A stretch of 64,000 nucleotides of DNA from Lysobacter antibioticus (GCF_001442535.1 NZ_CP013141.1:1878520-1942519), one strand, 5' to 3'; shown: positions 51,933-61,207, counted from the first letter of the stretch. Translations and numbers: made by a program. Notes: a model not told the origin generated them from the sequence alone.

Positions 51933-52874
51933 ATGAACAGCGCCACCCTGCTGTTGCCCGAACGGGCGCGTTTCGGCGGCCAGCGCCTGAGCGAGGCCTT
52001 CGGGCGCCGGCTCGGGCGCGCCGATCGCAGCGTCGAGGCCGGCGACCAGGCCGCGCGGGTGTTCGATATCCTGCCGCGTGGCTGGCCGGTCGCGGCGGTG
52101 ACCCGCCAGCGCGACGCAGGCGATGCCATGCTCGGCGCCTGGTTGCGCGCCGATCCGGCCTATGTGCGTCCCGACATCAACGGCGCACGCCTGTTGGCTT
52201 ATGGCGAGGCTTTGTCGCTGAGCGAGCGCGACAGCGCTGCGCTGCTGCCGGCCTTGAAACCTTTGTTCGGCGATGCCGGCTTTCCGATCGATGCGCCTAC
52301 GCCGACGCGTTGGTATCTGGCGCTGTCGCGCGAAGCGCGTCTGCCGCGTTTCGCCTCGCCCGAGCGGGCGCTCGGCGAAGACATGTTCCAGCACCTGCCC
52401 GGCGTCGAAGGCGACGGCCCCGAAGGCCGCCGCTGGCGCGCCTTGCTCAGCGAGGCGCAGGTGCTGTTGCACAACCATCCGCACAACGCCCAGCGCATCG
52501 CCGCCGGGCTGGCGCCGATCAATTCGCTGTGGTTCTGGGGCGGCGGCGTATTGCCCGACCACGTCCGCAGCGAATACGGCGAAGTGCGCAGCGACGACGA
52601 GGCCCTGACCGCGTTCGGCGCCCAGGCCGGCATCGTCACCGGCGAACTGCCGTCGGCGTGGAGCGCGGGCGAGGGTGCGCGGCTGTTCGATCTGCGCGGC
52701 GCCCGCGACGTTACCCCCTTGCAACGCGACTGGTTCGAGCCGATAGGGCTCGCGCTGGATGCCGGCGCACTCGACCGCGTCAGCCTGGCCTTCGCCGACG
52801 GCGAACGTTTCGAGTTCGCGCGCTCGCAGCGCTGGCGCTTCTGGCGCAAGCCGCTGCGTTCCCTGCAGGATTGA
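51933..52874 (+). CDS. Conserved hypothetical protein upstream of recJ
   Basis: 313-residue soluble protein. It is like the xanthomonad genes next to recJ that are often called phosphoglycerate mutase, though no mutase motif is visible here. Recognisable conserved-looking pieces are PLFGDAGFPIDAPTPTRWYL, HNHPHNAQRIAAGLAPINSLWFWGGG and the Arg-rich ending RSQRWRFWRKPLRSLQ. No signal peptide. It sits 42 bases after greA and 8 bases before recJ, so it is probably cotranscribed. Function is unknown. Confidence 0.65.
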   Translation: MNSATLLLPERARFGGQRLSEAFGRRLGRADRSVEAGDQAARVFDILPRGWPVAAVTRQRDAGDAMLGAWLRADPAYVRPDINGARLLAYGEALSLSERDSAALLPALKPLFGDAGFPIDAPTPTRWYLALSREARLPRFASPERALGEDMFQHLPGVEGDGPEGRRWRALLSEAQVLLHNHPHNAQRIAAGLAPINSLWFWGGGVLPDHVRSEYGEVRSDDEALTAFGAQAGIVTGELPSAWSAGEGARLFDLRGARDVTPLQRDWFEPIGLALDAGALDRVSLAFADGERFEFARSQRWRFWRKPLRSLQD

Positions 52875-52882
52875 ACGACACG

Positions 52883-54607
52883 ATGAAACCGGTCGCACGC
52901 TTGCGCCGCCGCGAACCGGTCGAAGCCGGGTCATGGCCGGACGCGATTCCGCCCTTGCTGCGCCGGGTCTACGCCGCGCGCGGCGCGACCAGCGTCGAAC
53001 AGGCGCAGCCGCGGCTGACCCAGTTGCTTCCGCCCGACGGCATGCTCGGCCTGGATGCGGCGACCGCCTTGCTCGCCGAGGCGATCGCCGCCGATCGCCA
53101 CATCGTCGTAGTCGGCGATTTCGACTGCGATGGCGCCACCGCCTGCGCGGTCGGCGTGCGCGGCCTGCGCATGCTCGGCGCCCGGCGTGTGTCGCACGCG
53201 GTGCCGAACCGCATCGTGCACGGCTACGGCCTGTCGCCGGCCCTGGTCGACGAACTCGCCGCGCTGCAACCCGAATTGCTCGTCACCGTCGACCACGGCA
53301 TCGCCTGCCATGCCGGCATCGCCGCGGCGCGCGGGCGCGGCTGGCAGGTGCTGGTCACCGACCACCATCTGCCGGGCGAACATCTGCCGGCCGCCGATGC
53401 GATCGTCGACCCGAACCAACCCGGCGATGCCTTCCCGAGCAAGATGCTCGCCGGCGTCGGGGTGATGTTCTACGTGTTGCTGGCCTTGCGCCGGCGCCTG
53501 CGCGACGCCGGCGCCTTCGGCGACGGCAACGGCCCGGACCTGAGCGTGTTGCTCGACCTGGTCGCGGTCGGCACGGTCGCCGACCTGGTGCCGCTCGACG
53601 CCAATAACCGCGCCCTGGTCGCCGCCGGCCTGCGCCGTCTGCGTGCGGGGCAGGGCTGCGCCGGCCTGCGCGCGCTGATCGAAGTTTCGCAGCGCGATTA
53701 CCGGCGGCTCACCGCGTCCGACATCGGTTACGCCCTGGCGCCCCGTCTGAACGCCGCCGGCCGCCTCGAAGACATGGCGCTCGGCATCGAATGCCTGCTG
53801 ACCGAGAACGCCGCGCAGGCGCGCGACATCGCCTCCACCCTCAACGAGATCAACGCCGAACGCCGCGCGGTGCAGCAGCAGATGACCGACGAGGCCGAAC
53901 TCGCCTTCGCCCGCGTTGCCATCGACGCCGCGGCGATGCCGATGGCCTTGTGCCTGTTCGACGGCGACTGGCATCCCGGCGTGGTCGGGCTGGTCGCCTC
54001 GAAGATGAAGGAGCGCCTGCACCGGCCGGTGATCGCGTTCGCGCCAGCCGAACCGGGCAGCACGCAATTGCGCGGTTCGGCGCGCTCGATCCCCGGCTTT
54101 CATATCCGCGACGCCCTGGCCGACGTCGCCGCGCAACACCCGGACCTGATCGAGCGATTCGGCGGACATGCGATGGCCGCCGGCCTGTCGCTGCGTCTGG
54201 ACGCGTTCGACGCGTTCCGCGAGGCCTTCGACGCCTGCGCGCGCCGCATCCTGACCCCGGAGCTGCTGCAGGCCGACGTGCTCAGCGACGGCGAACTCGA
54301 AGTCGGCGAACTCGACCGCGTTCACGCCGAGTCCCTGCGCGACGGCGGCCCCTGGGGCCAAGGCTTCCCCGAGCCGGTTTTTTCCGGGAACTTCGAGGTT
54401 GTCAGCCATCGAGTGCTCAGCGAGAAGCACCTGAAGCTGGTGCTGCGGATGGAAGGCAGGGCGGAGCCCTTGAACGCCATCCATTTCAACGGTTGGGATG
54501 GAACGCCTCCGCCGAAGTACGTGTTGGCGGCATTCAAACTCGAGCCGGACGACTACCGGGGCGGGGACGCGATCCAGCTCAACGTGGTTTACCGGGAGTC
54601 GGTCTAA
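52883..54607 (+). CDS. recJ: Single-strand-specific exonuclease RecJ
   Basis: 574-residue 5'-3' ssDNA exonuclease of recombination and mismatch repair. The DHH phosphoesterase motifs are in order: VVVGDFDCDGATACAVG (DxDxDG), VTVDHGIACHAG, VTDHHLPGEHLPAADAIVDPNQPG (DHH), and the C-terminal DHHA1 part with HPGVVGLVASKMKERLHRPVI and FGGHAMAAGLSL. Length is normal. It starts 8 bases after the preceding gene. Confidence 0.95.
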   Translation: MKPVARLRRREPVEAGSWPDAIPPLLRRVYAARGATSVEQAQPRLTQLLPPDGMLGLDAATALLAEAIAADRHIVVVGDFDCDGATACAVGVRGLRMLGARRVSHAVPNRIVHGYGLSPALVDELAALQPELLVTVDHGIACHAGIAAARGRGWQVLVTDHHLPGEHLPAADAIVDPNQPGDAFPSKMLAGVGVMFYVLLALRRRLRDAGAFGDGNGPDLSVLLDLVAVGTVADLVPLDANNRALVAAGLRRLRAGQGCAGLRALIEVSQRDYRRLTASDIGYALAPRLNAAGRLEDMALGIECLLTENAAQARDIASTLNEINAERRAVQQQMTDEAELAFARVAIDAAAMPMALCLFDGDWHPGVVGLVASKMKERLHRPVIAFAPAEPGSTQLRGSARSIPGFHIRDALADVAAQHPDLIERFGGHAMAAGLSLRLDAFDAFREAFDACARRILTPELLQADVLSDGELEVGELDRVHAESLRDGGPWGQGFPEPVFSGNFEVVSHRVLSEKHLKLVLRMEGRAEPLNAIHFNGWDGTPPPKYVLAAFKLEPDDYRGGDAIQLNVVYRESV

Positions 54608-54663
54608 AGGTCGGTCAGACCGCTTCGCCCGGACACCCCTCTTTCAAGATCGTAGGTATCGCC

Positions 54664-54912
54664 ATGCAAGTACATCTGTTTCGAGGGCCCGGGCGCGTCT
54701 TCGGCTTCACCAGCGATCTGTCCGGCGCCAATCTGCCTGCGCAGTTTGCCCCGTGGTCGCATTTCATGAGCGTGGAGATGCGGCAGGGCGAGCCCATGGC
54801 CGGTGTCGAAGTCGATGAGTGCCTCGCGGACATGCAGACCTTCGGCGTGCACGTCACCGACGCTCACGTCCGCATCACCGAGCAGGCAGTGCAGCACGGC
54901 GAACGCGCGTAG
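54664..54912 (+). CDS. Hypothetical small protein
   Basis: 82-residue soluble protein, read in the same direction 56 bases after recJ. It has no signal peptide or membrane segment. Sequence such as LFRGPGRVFGFTSDLSGANLP and FGVHVTDAHVRITEQAV looks like a small alpha/beta domain, but no family was recognised. The codon pattern resembles neighbouring genes, and an AGG site lies before the ATG. Confidence 0.55.
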   Translation: MQVHLFRGPGRVFGFTSDLSGANLPAQFAPWSHFMSVEMRQGEPMAGVEVDECLADMQTFGVHVTDAHVRITEQAVQHGERA

Positions 54913-55019
54913 GTAATTCATGGCCTGCAGTTCGCGGCCTGATAGTCGTTCGAACGAAGCCGCTTCGCGGCTCGCCTAGCCCGGCAGGCGCCGGTATCCG
55001 GATGCGTGGTCGGCGCAGT

Positions 55020-56066
55020 TCACTCGGCCGGCACGTACACCGAGGTGCCGGCCAGGCTTTGCACGTGCGCCAGCGATGCCGGCACCAGGTCGCGCACGAT
55101 GTCGCAGAAATTCATGTCCATCAGCCGCAGGGCGCGCCGGATCAGCAGCGGCGCCGGATGGCTGGGTTCGTAACGTTCCAGGTAGGCGCTGGCTTGTTCA
55201 AGGGCCAGGGCGACGTCGTCGCGCGAGCGGAATTCCAGCATCGCCGCGGCGGCCTGGCGTATGACGCGGTCGCCGCAGGCATCGGGGTGGAGATCGGGAG
55301 TCGTTTGCCCGTCGAGCGGCGCACTGGCATCCAGCACCACGTGGACGACGCGCAGCGGTGCCTCGATGGCGCTGAAATCCGGTACCAGGCTCGGGTCGAG
55401 CGCTTGCCCGACCCGGGCCTTGATCCGCGCGAGCACTGCAAGTATGTGCACGACCGCGAAGACCTCGGTTTGTCCGCTGGAACGCGCATCGCGCAGATCG
55501 ACGGCCAGGCTGTTGCGCTCGACGCTGCAACCGCTCGGCAGGCTTGCGACGCGTGCCTCGACCAGCGCGCGCACGGTCTCGCGCAAGGTCAGCACGCCGT
55601 GGCGGTCGCGCAGCAGGGTCGCGTTGCGGATCGACTTGCCGATGCTCATCGCGTCGGCGATCGCGGCGATCGCGTACAGACGCGGCAACGGGTCGTAACG
55701 GCCGAGCACGTCGAGCCGCGGATGCACTTCCAGCCAATAGCGATCCAGCCATTCTTCGATCAGCTCCAAGCCCTTGGCGAACCCCGGCAAGCCATAGCGT
55801 TGCAACCAGGCATGGGTCAACAAGGCGGCGATGCGCAGATCCTTCGTGCGTGCCAACAGGCCGCAGGCCTCGCGTTCCACCGCAAGCCAATCGGGCGCCT
55901 CGGCGGCGAACACGAGTGCGTCCCAGGCAGGGGCTTCTCGGCCGGCCGCGATGCGCAGCAGGTCGAGATAGTCTTGCTCGTGATCGAGATTCTCTCCGCA
56001 AGGTCGATCGGGGGCGATCGGCCCGATCAGCGAAGACGCGCATTGGAGTGTGTCGAAAGGAAGCAT
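55020..56066 (-). CDS. tssA: Type VI secretion system TssA-like protein (isolated)
   Basis: 348-residue protein like TssA (ImpA N-terminal family), the cap/baseplate protein of type VI secretion systems. The start CGENLDHEQDYLDLLRIAAGREAPAW matches the ImpA signature (G-E-(N/D)-L plus acidic Y). Middle helices (RTKDLRIAALLTHAWLQRYGLPGFAKGLELIEEW) are typical. The last part (HPAPLLIRRALRLMDMNFCDIV) is the conserved C-terminal motif. No other type VI gene is in the window, so it is solitary here or its cluster lies outside. Confidence 0.85.
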   Translation of the reverse strand: MLPFDTLQCASSLIGPIAPDRPCGENLDHEQDYLDLLRIAAGREAPAWDALVFAAEAPDWLAVEREACGLLARTKDLRIAALLTHAWLQRYGLPGFAKGLELIEEWLDRYWLEVHPRLDVLGRYDPLPRLYAIAAIADAMSIGKSIRNATLLRDRHGVLTLRETVRALVEARVASLPSGCSVERNSLAVDLRDARSSGQTEVFAVVHILAVLARIKARVGQALDPSLVPDFSAIEAPLRVVHVVLDASAPLDGQTTPDLHPDACGDRVIRQAAAAMLEFRSRDDVALALEQASAYLERYEPSHPAPLLIRRALRLMDMNFCDIVRDLVPASLAHVQSLAGTSVYVPAE

Positions 56067-56606
56067 CCCAACCGTCCTTAGTCCTTAGTGACGTGATTTG
56101 CTCGTTCGGCGATGAATGTTATGGATAGCAGCCATCCCGGAGTCTAACAACGACAGTGCCCGGCGGGTTCTGTAATGAGCTACTGCTGCATGGCCAATGT
56201 AATTCGCAGCACATTAGTAAGAGACTGAAGAACGACGGCTGCGTCAGTGCCGGCCGACATGACGGATCGTCCAGGTTCGGTAAGCGCGACGAACCGGGAA
56301 ATTGCGTTTGTAGCGTGCATCGAACCTGGAAGCGAAGGGGGCGGGGCAAAAGCATGAATTCGTTGTGAATATGCCTTGGTGCACATTTGACGTTTCGGCA
56401 CAGCGTCGTGGGGATCCGTTGCGCACTGTTCGTCGGAGCCGCGCTCGATACCTGCATGCCAAGTAAGGTGTTGAAGAGCAGCACGGTCGATGCACGCATC
56501 GGCATCTGCGATCGGCAAGATGCGGTTTCCGAGACTGGATGCAGCCGTCCGATGCGACCGCTCAGCCCGCGTCATTCGTTCGTGTACGCTCTGTCGATGT
56601 CCGTGC
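56067..56606. other. Low-GC intergenic region
   Basis: 540 bases with lower GC than the neighbours. Minus-strand open frames (for example 56119-56505) lie upstream of tssA but have no ribosome-binding site or recognisable domain; they may be debris of a lost gene. Confidence 0.5.
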
Positions 56607-57587
56607 TTACGACGACAGCCCCGCGATTACTTCATGTGCGATGCCGTGTTCGGCGAGCCGCCGCGCCAGCGCATCGCCGGGCGCTGTGCGATAGGCATCG
56701 CCGGGTTGCAGGCACACCACGCAGTCGCCGGCTTCGACGTGGCGGAGTAATAACTGCCATTGCTGCTCCGCATCGGCCGGCAGCGGCCGGCGCGGGGCGT
56801 CGCGCCGCGCCAGCACCAACACCGCTGCGGCGACCGCGGGGCCGTACAACAGCACATCGGCCTGATTGAGCGCACGCAACGCGCGCAAGGTCAGTTGTCC
56901 GGCGTCGCCGCTGCCGGTGCCGACCAGCAGCACCGAACCGGTGCGCGAGACCGCGTCGCTGTGCTGCAGAGCCGACCGGAACGACTGTTCGGCCTGCTCG
57001 CTTTCGCCGCGTTCGAGCAAACCGGGCACCGGGCCGTCGAGCACCTGGTCGAACCATCGTCGCCGTTGCGGCAACTGCGGCAGCGCCTGGCGAATCGCGT
57101 CGCGGTGGCGTTCGAACAGGCCGGCGAGTTCGCCGAGCGAGGGATCGAGCTGCGACTCCAGCCGCTCGCGCAGGCGCCGGGCCAGCATCGGCGCGGCGCC
57201 GCCGGAGGAAATGGCGACCTGCAAAGGCGCGCGGTCGACCAGGGCCGGGATCTGGAAGCTCGACAGGGCGGCGTCGTCGACGATATTGGCCAGGCGCTTG
57301 CGGCGTCCGGCCTCGTCGGCGAGGCGTCGATTGAAGGCGTGGTCGTCGGTGGCCGCAATCAGCAGCCAGGCCTGGTCGATCCAGTCCGGGTCGAACGCCC
57401 CCTCGCGCCGGCTCAGCCGGCCCTCGTCCAGCCACTGCTGGAGGGTTTCGTGGAGCGCATGGGCATGCACCTCGACCCGCGCCCCGGCCTGCAGCAGGGC
57501 CTCGATCTTGCGGGTGGCGACCTCGCCGCCGCCGATCACCAGGACCTCGCGGCCGGACAGGTTGGCGAACAGGGGAAACAGCGCCAT
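56607..57587 (-). CDS. cysG: Siroheme synthase with shortened methyltransferase domain
   Basis: 326-residue protein. Residues about 1-210 are the precorrin-2 dehydrogenase/ferrochelatase half of CysG: FPLFANLSGREVLVIGGGEVATRKIEALL (NAD site), IAATDDHAFNRRLADEA and ISSGGAAPMLARRLRERLE. From about 215 a uroporphyrinogen methyltransferase-like part begins (VLLVGTGSGDAGQLTLRALRAL) but stops about 100 residues later at HEVIAGLSS, where full CysG continues for more than 130 residues. It probably dehydrogenates and chelates but cannot methylate, so a separate CobA-type enzyme would be needed. It is divergent from nasT. Siroheme serves nitrite and sulfite reductase. Confidence 0.8.
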   Translation of the reverse strand: MALFPLFANLSGREVLVIGGGEVATRKIEALLQAGARVEVHAHALHETLQQWLDEGRLSRREGAFDPDWIDQAWLLIAATDDHAFNRRLADEAGRRKRLANIVDDAALSSFQIPALVDRAPLQVAISSGGAAPMLARRLRERLESQLDPSLGELAGLFERHRDAIRQALPQLPQRRRWFDQVLDGPVPGLLERGESEQAEQSFRSALQHSDAVSRTGSVLLVGTGSGDAGQLTLRALRALNQADVLLYGPAVAAAVLVLARRDAPRRPLPADAEQQWQLLLRHVEAGDCVVCLQPGDAYRTAPGDALARRLAEHGIAHEVIAGLSS

Positions 57588-57673
57588 GCGGGTTCCTGGA
57601 GACGGCGGGGGCGGCTCGCGGCCGCTCATGTTGCATGGCAACATGGGGTCGAACTTCGCCAGCCAGGGCTGCA

Positions 57674-58249
57674 ATGCTACGCGTCCTCTTGGTCACCGAC
57701 ACCGACAAGCCGATCGGCCAGCTGCGCGCCGCGCTGCTGGCGGCCGGGCACGAGGTGTTGGACGAAGTGGCCGCCACCGGCGCCTTGCTGCGGGCGGTGG
57801 AGACGCAGCAGCCGGACGTGGTGATCGTCGATGTCGACTCGCCCTCGCGCGATTCGCTGGAACAGCTGGCGATGCTGCACCAGCACGCGCCGCGGCCGGT
57901 GGTGATGTTTTCCGCCGACGGCGACCACCAGCTGATCCGCGCCGCGGTCGGCGCCGGCGTCACCGCTTACGTGGTCGACGGACTGGCCCCGGAACGGCTG
58001 GCTTCGATCATCGAGGTGGCGCTGGCGCGCTTCGAGCAGCAACTGCATATCCGCCGTCGGCTCGATGACGTCCAGCAGCAGTTGCTCGACCGCAAGCTGA
58101 TCGACCGCGCCAAGGGCCTGTTGATGGAGAAGCGCGGCATGAGCGAAAGCGAGGCCTACGCCGCGCTGCGCCAGCAGGCGATGCGGCAGGGCGCCAAGCT
58201 GGTCGACGTGGCGCGCCAGATCATCGCCATGGCCGACCTGATCGGATGA
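57674..58249 (+). CDS. nasT: ANTAR-domain response regulator NasT-like
   Basis: 191-residue antiterminator. A receiver-like domain (1-120: VLLVTDTDKPIGQLRAALLAAGHEVLDEV, VVIVDVDSPSRDSL) is followed by the RNA-binding ANTAR domain (about 130-191; LLDRKLIDRAKGLLMEKRGMSESEAYAALRQQAM). In nitrate assimilation, NasT binds leader hairpins of nas genes to prevent early termination, when NasS releases it. nasS follows after 7 bases. The ATG at 57674 was chosen from the domain start. Confidence 0.93.
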   Translation: MLRVLLVTDTDKPIGQLRAALLAAGHEVLDEVAATGALLRAVETQQPDVVIVDVDSPSRDSLEQLAMLHQHAPRPVVMFSADGDHQLIRAAVGAGVTAYVVDGLAPERLASIIEVALARFEQQLHIRRRLDDVQQQLLDRKLIDRAKGLLMEKRGMSESEAYAALRQQAMRQGAKLVDVARQIIAMADLIG

Positions 58250-58256
58250 GGGCCGC

Positions 58257-59333
58257 ATGACTATCGACGACGACGTGCCGACGCTGACCCTGGGCTACAT
58301 GCCCCTGATCGATTGCGCGCCGCTGATCGCGGCGGTGCGGCTGGGGCTGGACCGGCGCCACGGCCTGCGCCTGGTGTTGCGGCGGCAGGCCTCGTGGGCG
58401 GCCATCCGCGACAAACTGCTGTCCGGCGAACTCGACGCCGCGCATGCGCTCGCCGGCCTGGTCTACGGCATCGATGCCGGCATCGCCGGGCCGCAGGCCG
58501 ATCTGGCGATCCTGTTGACCCTCAACCAGAACGGCCAGGCCATCACTTTGTCGCAGCCATTGGCGCAGGGCCTCGCCGCGGGCCGGCCGTTGCGCGAACT
58601 GTTGGCCGAGCTGCCGAGGCGGCCGGTGTTCGCTCAGACCTTCCCCACCGGCACCCACGCGATGTGGCTGTACTACTGGCTCGCCGCGCAGGGCGTGGAC
58701 CCGCTGCGCGACGTCCGCAGCCAGACCCTGCCGCCGCCGCAGATGCCGGCGGCGCTTGCCGATGGCGAGCTCGATGGGTACTGCGCCGGCGAACCCTGGG
58801 CGACCCAGGCCGAGGCGCTTGGCGTCGGCCGGCTGGCGATCCGCAGCGGCCAACTGTGGTCGGGGCACCCGGAGAAGGTATTGGCCTGCCGGCGCGAGTT
58901 CGCCGCCTTGCAGCCGGAGCTCGCGTTCGCCTTGACCGCAACTTTGCTCGACGCCTGCCGTTGGCTCGACGAGGCCGAGCACCGACGGCAAGCGGTGGCA
59001 TGGCTGGCGCAGCCGGAGGTGATCGGTTTGCCTGCCGCGTTGATCGAAGCCTGTCTGTTGCCGGGCGGCGCCATCGACGCCAGCGACAGCGGCCTGCGTT
59101 TCCACGACGACGGCCGGGTCAACTTCCCCTGGCTGTCGGACGGGCGCTGGTTTCTGCAGCAATTCCGCCGCTGGGGTTGGTTGGCACCGGCGCAGCCGGG
59201 CGAAGACGCGACCCGGCTAGGCAACATCCACCGCCTCGACACTTATCGCGAGGCGGCGCAGCGATTGCAGGTCGCGGTGCCGGCCGTGGACAGCCGCCGC
59301 AGCCTGCTGTTCGATGGAACGGTCTGGGAATAG
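58257..59333 (+). CDS. nasS: Nitrate sensor NasS-like (NrtA/CmpA family)
   Basis: 358-residue cytoplasmic protein of the nitrate-binding ABC substrate protein family, without signal peptide. It starts TLGYMPLIDCAPLIAAVRLGLDR and includes the ligand-binding parts QASWAAIRDKLLSGELDAAHAL, FPTGTHAMWLYYWLAAQGVDP and GELDGYCAGEPWATQA. In the known system it holds NasT inactive until nitrate binds. Here the order is nasT-nasS, the reverse of several described operons. No nitrate or nitrite reductase gene is near. A hairpin follows the stop. Confidence 0.92.
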   Translation: MTIDDDVPTLTLGYMPLIDCAPLIAAVRLGLDRRHGLRLVLRRQASWAAIRDKLLSGELDAAHALAGLVYGIDAGIAGPQADLAILLTLNQNGQAITLSQPLAQGLAAGRPLRELLAELPRRPVFAQTFPTGTHAMWLYYWLAAQGVDPLRDVRSQTLPPPQMPAALADGELDGYCAGEPWATQAEALGVGRLAIRSGQLWSGHPEKVLACRREFAALQPELAFALTATLLDACRWLDEAEHRRQAVAWLAQPEVIGLPAALIEACLLPGGAIDASDSGLRFHDDGRVNFPWLSDGRWFLQQFRRWGWLAPAQPGEDATRLGNIHRLDTYREAAQRLQVAVPAVDSRRSLLFDGTVWE

Positions 59334-59336
59334 CGC

Positions 59337-59358
59337 CGACCCACGCGGCCGTGGGTCG
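59337..59358. terminator. Hairpin between convergent nasS and DUF1456 genes
   Basis: Nine-base perfect stem CGACCCACG/CGTGGGTCG with a four-base CGGC loop, in the 38-base gap between two convergent genes. It lacks a T tract and could act in either direction. Confidence 0.6.
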
Positions 59359-59371
59359 AAGCGGTGCGGCC

Positions 59372-59845
59372 TCAGCCGCCGCCGCGCACGCGCAGGGTCA
59401 GGCCCTTGAGGAAGTTGCGCAGCAGCTGATCGCCGCAGAGGCGGAAATTCTTGTGGTCGGCCTGGCGGAACAACGCGGTCAGCTCGGGCTTGGAAATCGG
59501 GAAGCCGGCATCCTGGAAGGCCTGGTGCATGTCGACGTCCTTCAATTCGAAGGCGACCCGCAGCTTCTTCAACACCACGTTGTTGGTGACGCGTTTTTCC
59601 ACCGGGCGCTGCGGCTGGCTTTCGTCGCGGCCGCGGTAGTGGAACACCAGCCCGTCGAGGAAATGCGCGAGCACCAGGTTGCTGCATTCGGCATAGCCTT
59701 CCTCGTCCTCCTTCTTCAGGAACGCCAGGATGTCGGCCTTTTCCAGGGCCAGGTTCGGGTCGGCCAGCTTGGCGATCTCGACGACTTTGAGGTCGCTGAG
59801 GTCGAGCATGTAGCGGATGCTGCGCAGTACGTCGTTGTTGATCAT
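59372..59845 (-). CDS. DUF1456 family protein (YehS-like)
   Basis: 157-residue protein of the DUF1456/YehS family, with the characteristic two repeats: MINNDVLRSIRYMLDLSDLKVVEIAKLAD at the start and NNVVLKKLRVAFELKDVDMHQAFQDAGFPISKPELTALFRQADHKNFRLCGDQLLRNFLKGL in the second half. Function is unknown. The ATG at 59845 is the family start. It is convergent with nasS. Confidence 0.9.
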   Translation of the reverse strand: MINNDVLRSIRYMLDLSDLKVVEIAKLADPNLALEKADILAFLKKEDEEGYAECSNLVLAHFLDGLVFHYRGRDESQPQRPVEKRVTNNVVLKKLRVAFELKDVDMHQAFQDAGFPISKPELTALFRQADHKNFRLCGDQLLRNFLKGLTLRVRGGG

Positions 59846-60195
59846 CGGTGTTCCATGGCGCCGCGCCTGGAGCAGGCAAAGGCGGAGCGCGAGTCGGGTT
59901 CGGGGTCTTTCGTGGTGCAGGCGGCGACGGGCGCGAGGCCGGGGCAGCCGCTGGAAAGTCGTGGGTGGGCCATTTTGGCATTCCTGGGCGCGCAGGGGTG
60001 AACGGGGGCGTTCAGCCAGTTGGGCGGTCGACGCGGCGGCAGCGCGACGGCATCGTCTTCTGCAGCAAATCCCGCAGCGGCCTGGCGCTGGACCGCATCG
60101 TCCGCCTGTGGACGGCGAATGCGACCCAGGCCGATGCGGCGACGCGCTGTAAGAAATAGCCGGCGGCGACGGAGCGAATTTGCGCGCGTGGGTAG
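59846..60195. other. Intergenic region, no gene seen
   Basis: About 350 bases between two minus-strand genes. No open frame is convincing and no promoter or terminator hairpin was identified. Confidence 0.4.
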
Positions 60196-60957
60196 TCAGT
60201 CGGCGATTGCCGACAACTGCGAATACGAAGTTGTCGGCGAGCGCGCCAACGAGGCGCGCCAATCCAGCAGGTCGGCGAATTCGTCCGCTAGCTGCGGGTC
60301 GCTCCAGCAGCGGCGGTGGGCCGGGCCGAGCGGGGGTTCGGTCCGCGCGCTCGGGGCGATGCCTTCGAGCACGACCGCCATGGTGATGTCGGCATAGCCG
60401 AAGCGCTCGAACAGATAGCCGGAGCCGGAGCGATGCAATCCTTCGCGCAGTCGTTCGAGTGCGCGCCGCAGGGAGCCGGTGACGAGCAGGTGCCGATACT
60501 TGCGATCGAGCCGGCGCGCGGCATCGCGGGCGACGAAGCGCAGCGGTGGGCGCAAGGGCGCCGGCAGCAGGCCGGCCAGGGCTTCGTCGAGGGCAAGGGA
60601 GCTGGCGAGCACGCCGCGCACGACGCGGGTGCGGATCTCCGCAAGCGCGGCTTCGCTGAGCTGGTTCCAGGCTTCGATCGCGGCGAAATCGCCCAGACGG
60701 CCGTCGCCAGCGTGGGTATCAGCATGGCGGGCGATGTCCCAAGAGCCGCGCACGACCTGCACATCAGTCAGCAGCACCGGCACCGAAACCGCGCCGGTCC
60801 ATTGCCGCATTCGCCAGCGCAGCCAGGGCTCGCTGAGGGTGGGGGTGTATTCGCGATAGCCGAAAGGCAGGCCGCAGTGCTCCAGCGCCCAGCGCGCCTT
60901 CTGCGTCCACGGCGAAAACGATTCGCCGACCAAGGTCACTGCCGGATCTGCCTGCAT
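60196..60957 (-). CDS. Glutathione S-transferase-like protein
   Basis: 253-residue protein. The N-terminal thioredoxin-like fold (about 5-80) starts VTLVGESFSPWTQKARWALEHCGLPFGYREYTP and ends VPVLLTDVQVVRGSWDIARH, the GST N-terminal pattern (V-P-V-L plus following S/T-W). The helical C-terminal domain follows (about 90-250). The usual glutathione-binding (E/Q)S motif is altered to GSWDI, so substrate and activity are uncertain. The ATG at 60957 has a GGAG site and was preferred to 60981. Confidence 0.7.
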   Translation of the reverse strand: MQADPAVTLVGESFSPWTQKARWALEHCGLPFGYREYTPTLSEPWLRWRMRQWTGAVSVPVLLTDVQVVRGSWDIARHADTHAGDGRLGDFAAIEAWNQLSEAALAEIRTRVVRGVLASSLALDEALAGLLPAPLRPPLRFVARDAARRLDRKYRHLLVTGSLRRALERLREGLHRSGSGYLFERFGYADITMAVVLEGIAPSARTEPPLGPAHRRCWSDPQLADEFADLLDWRASLARSPTTSYSQLSAIAD

Positions 60958-61207
60958 GCCTTGCTCCCGCCCGGATGGCATCGGTTGAACCTTGCACGAT
61001 CCAGCATCGCACGGTTTGAAACGGTGACCTCTACCGCCTTTCCTTACGCAGGCGCAGAGGTCGCATCTTCGCCGCGCGTCGGGTTTGTCCGACTGCGACT
61101 GGATGGGTGGCCGAGCCCCCGAATGGCCTCGCAGCTTCGGCCTTAATGGCCCTGTTTCGCCCTGCGCGGCGCCGCTATTTTTTCGGCAGGCACAGGAGGG
61201 CAGTCGA

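Noticed and set aside
56119..56505. A gene upstream of tssA on the minus strand
   Set aside because: No ribosome-binding site, odd composition and no recognisable domain, so only noted as intergenic.
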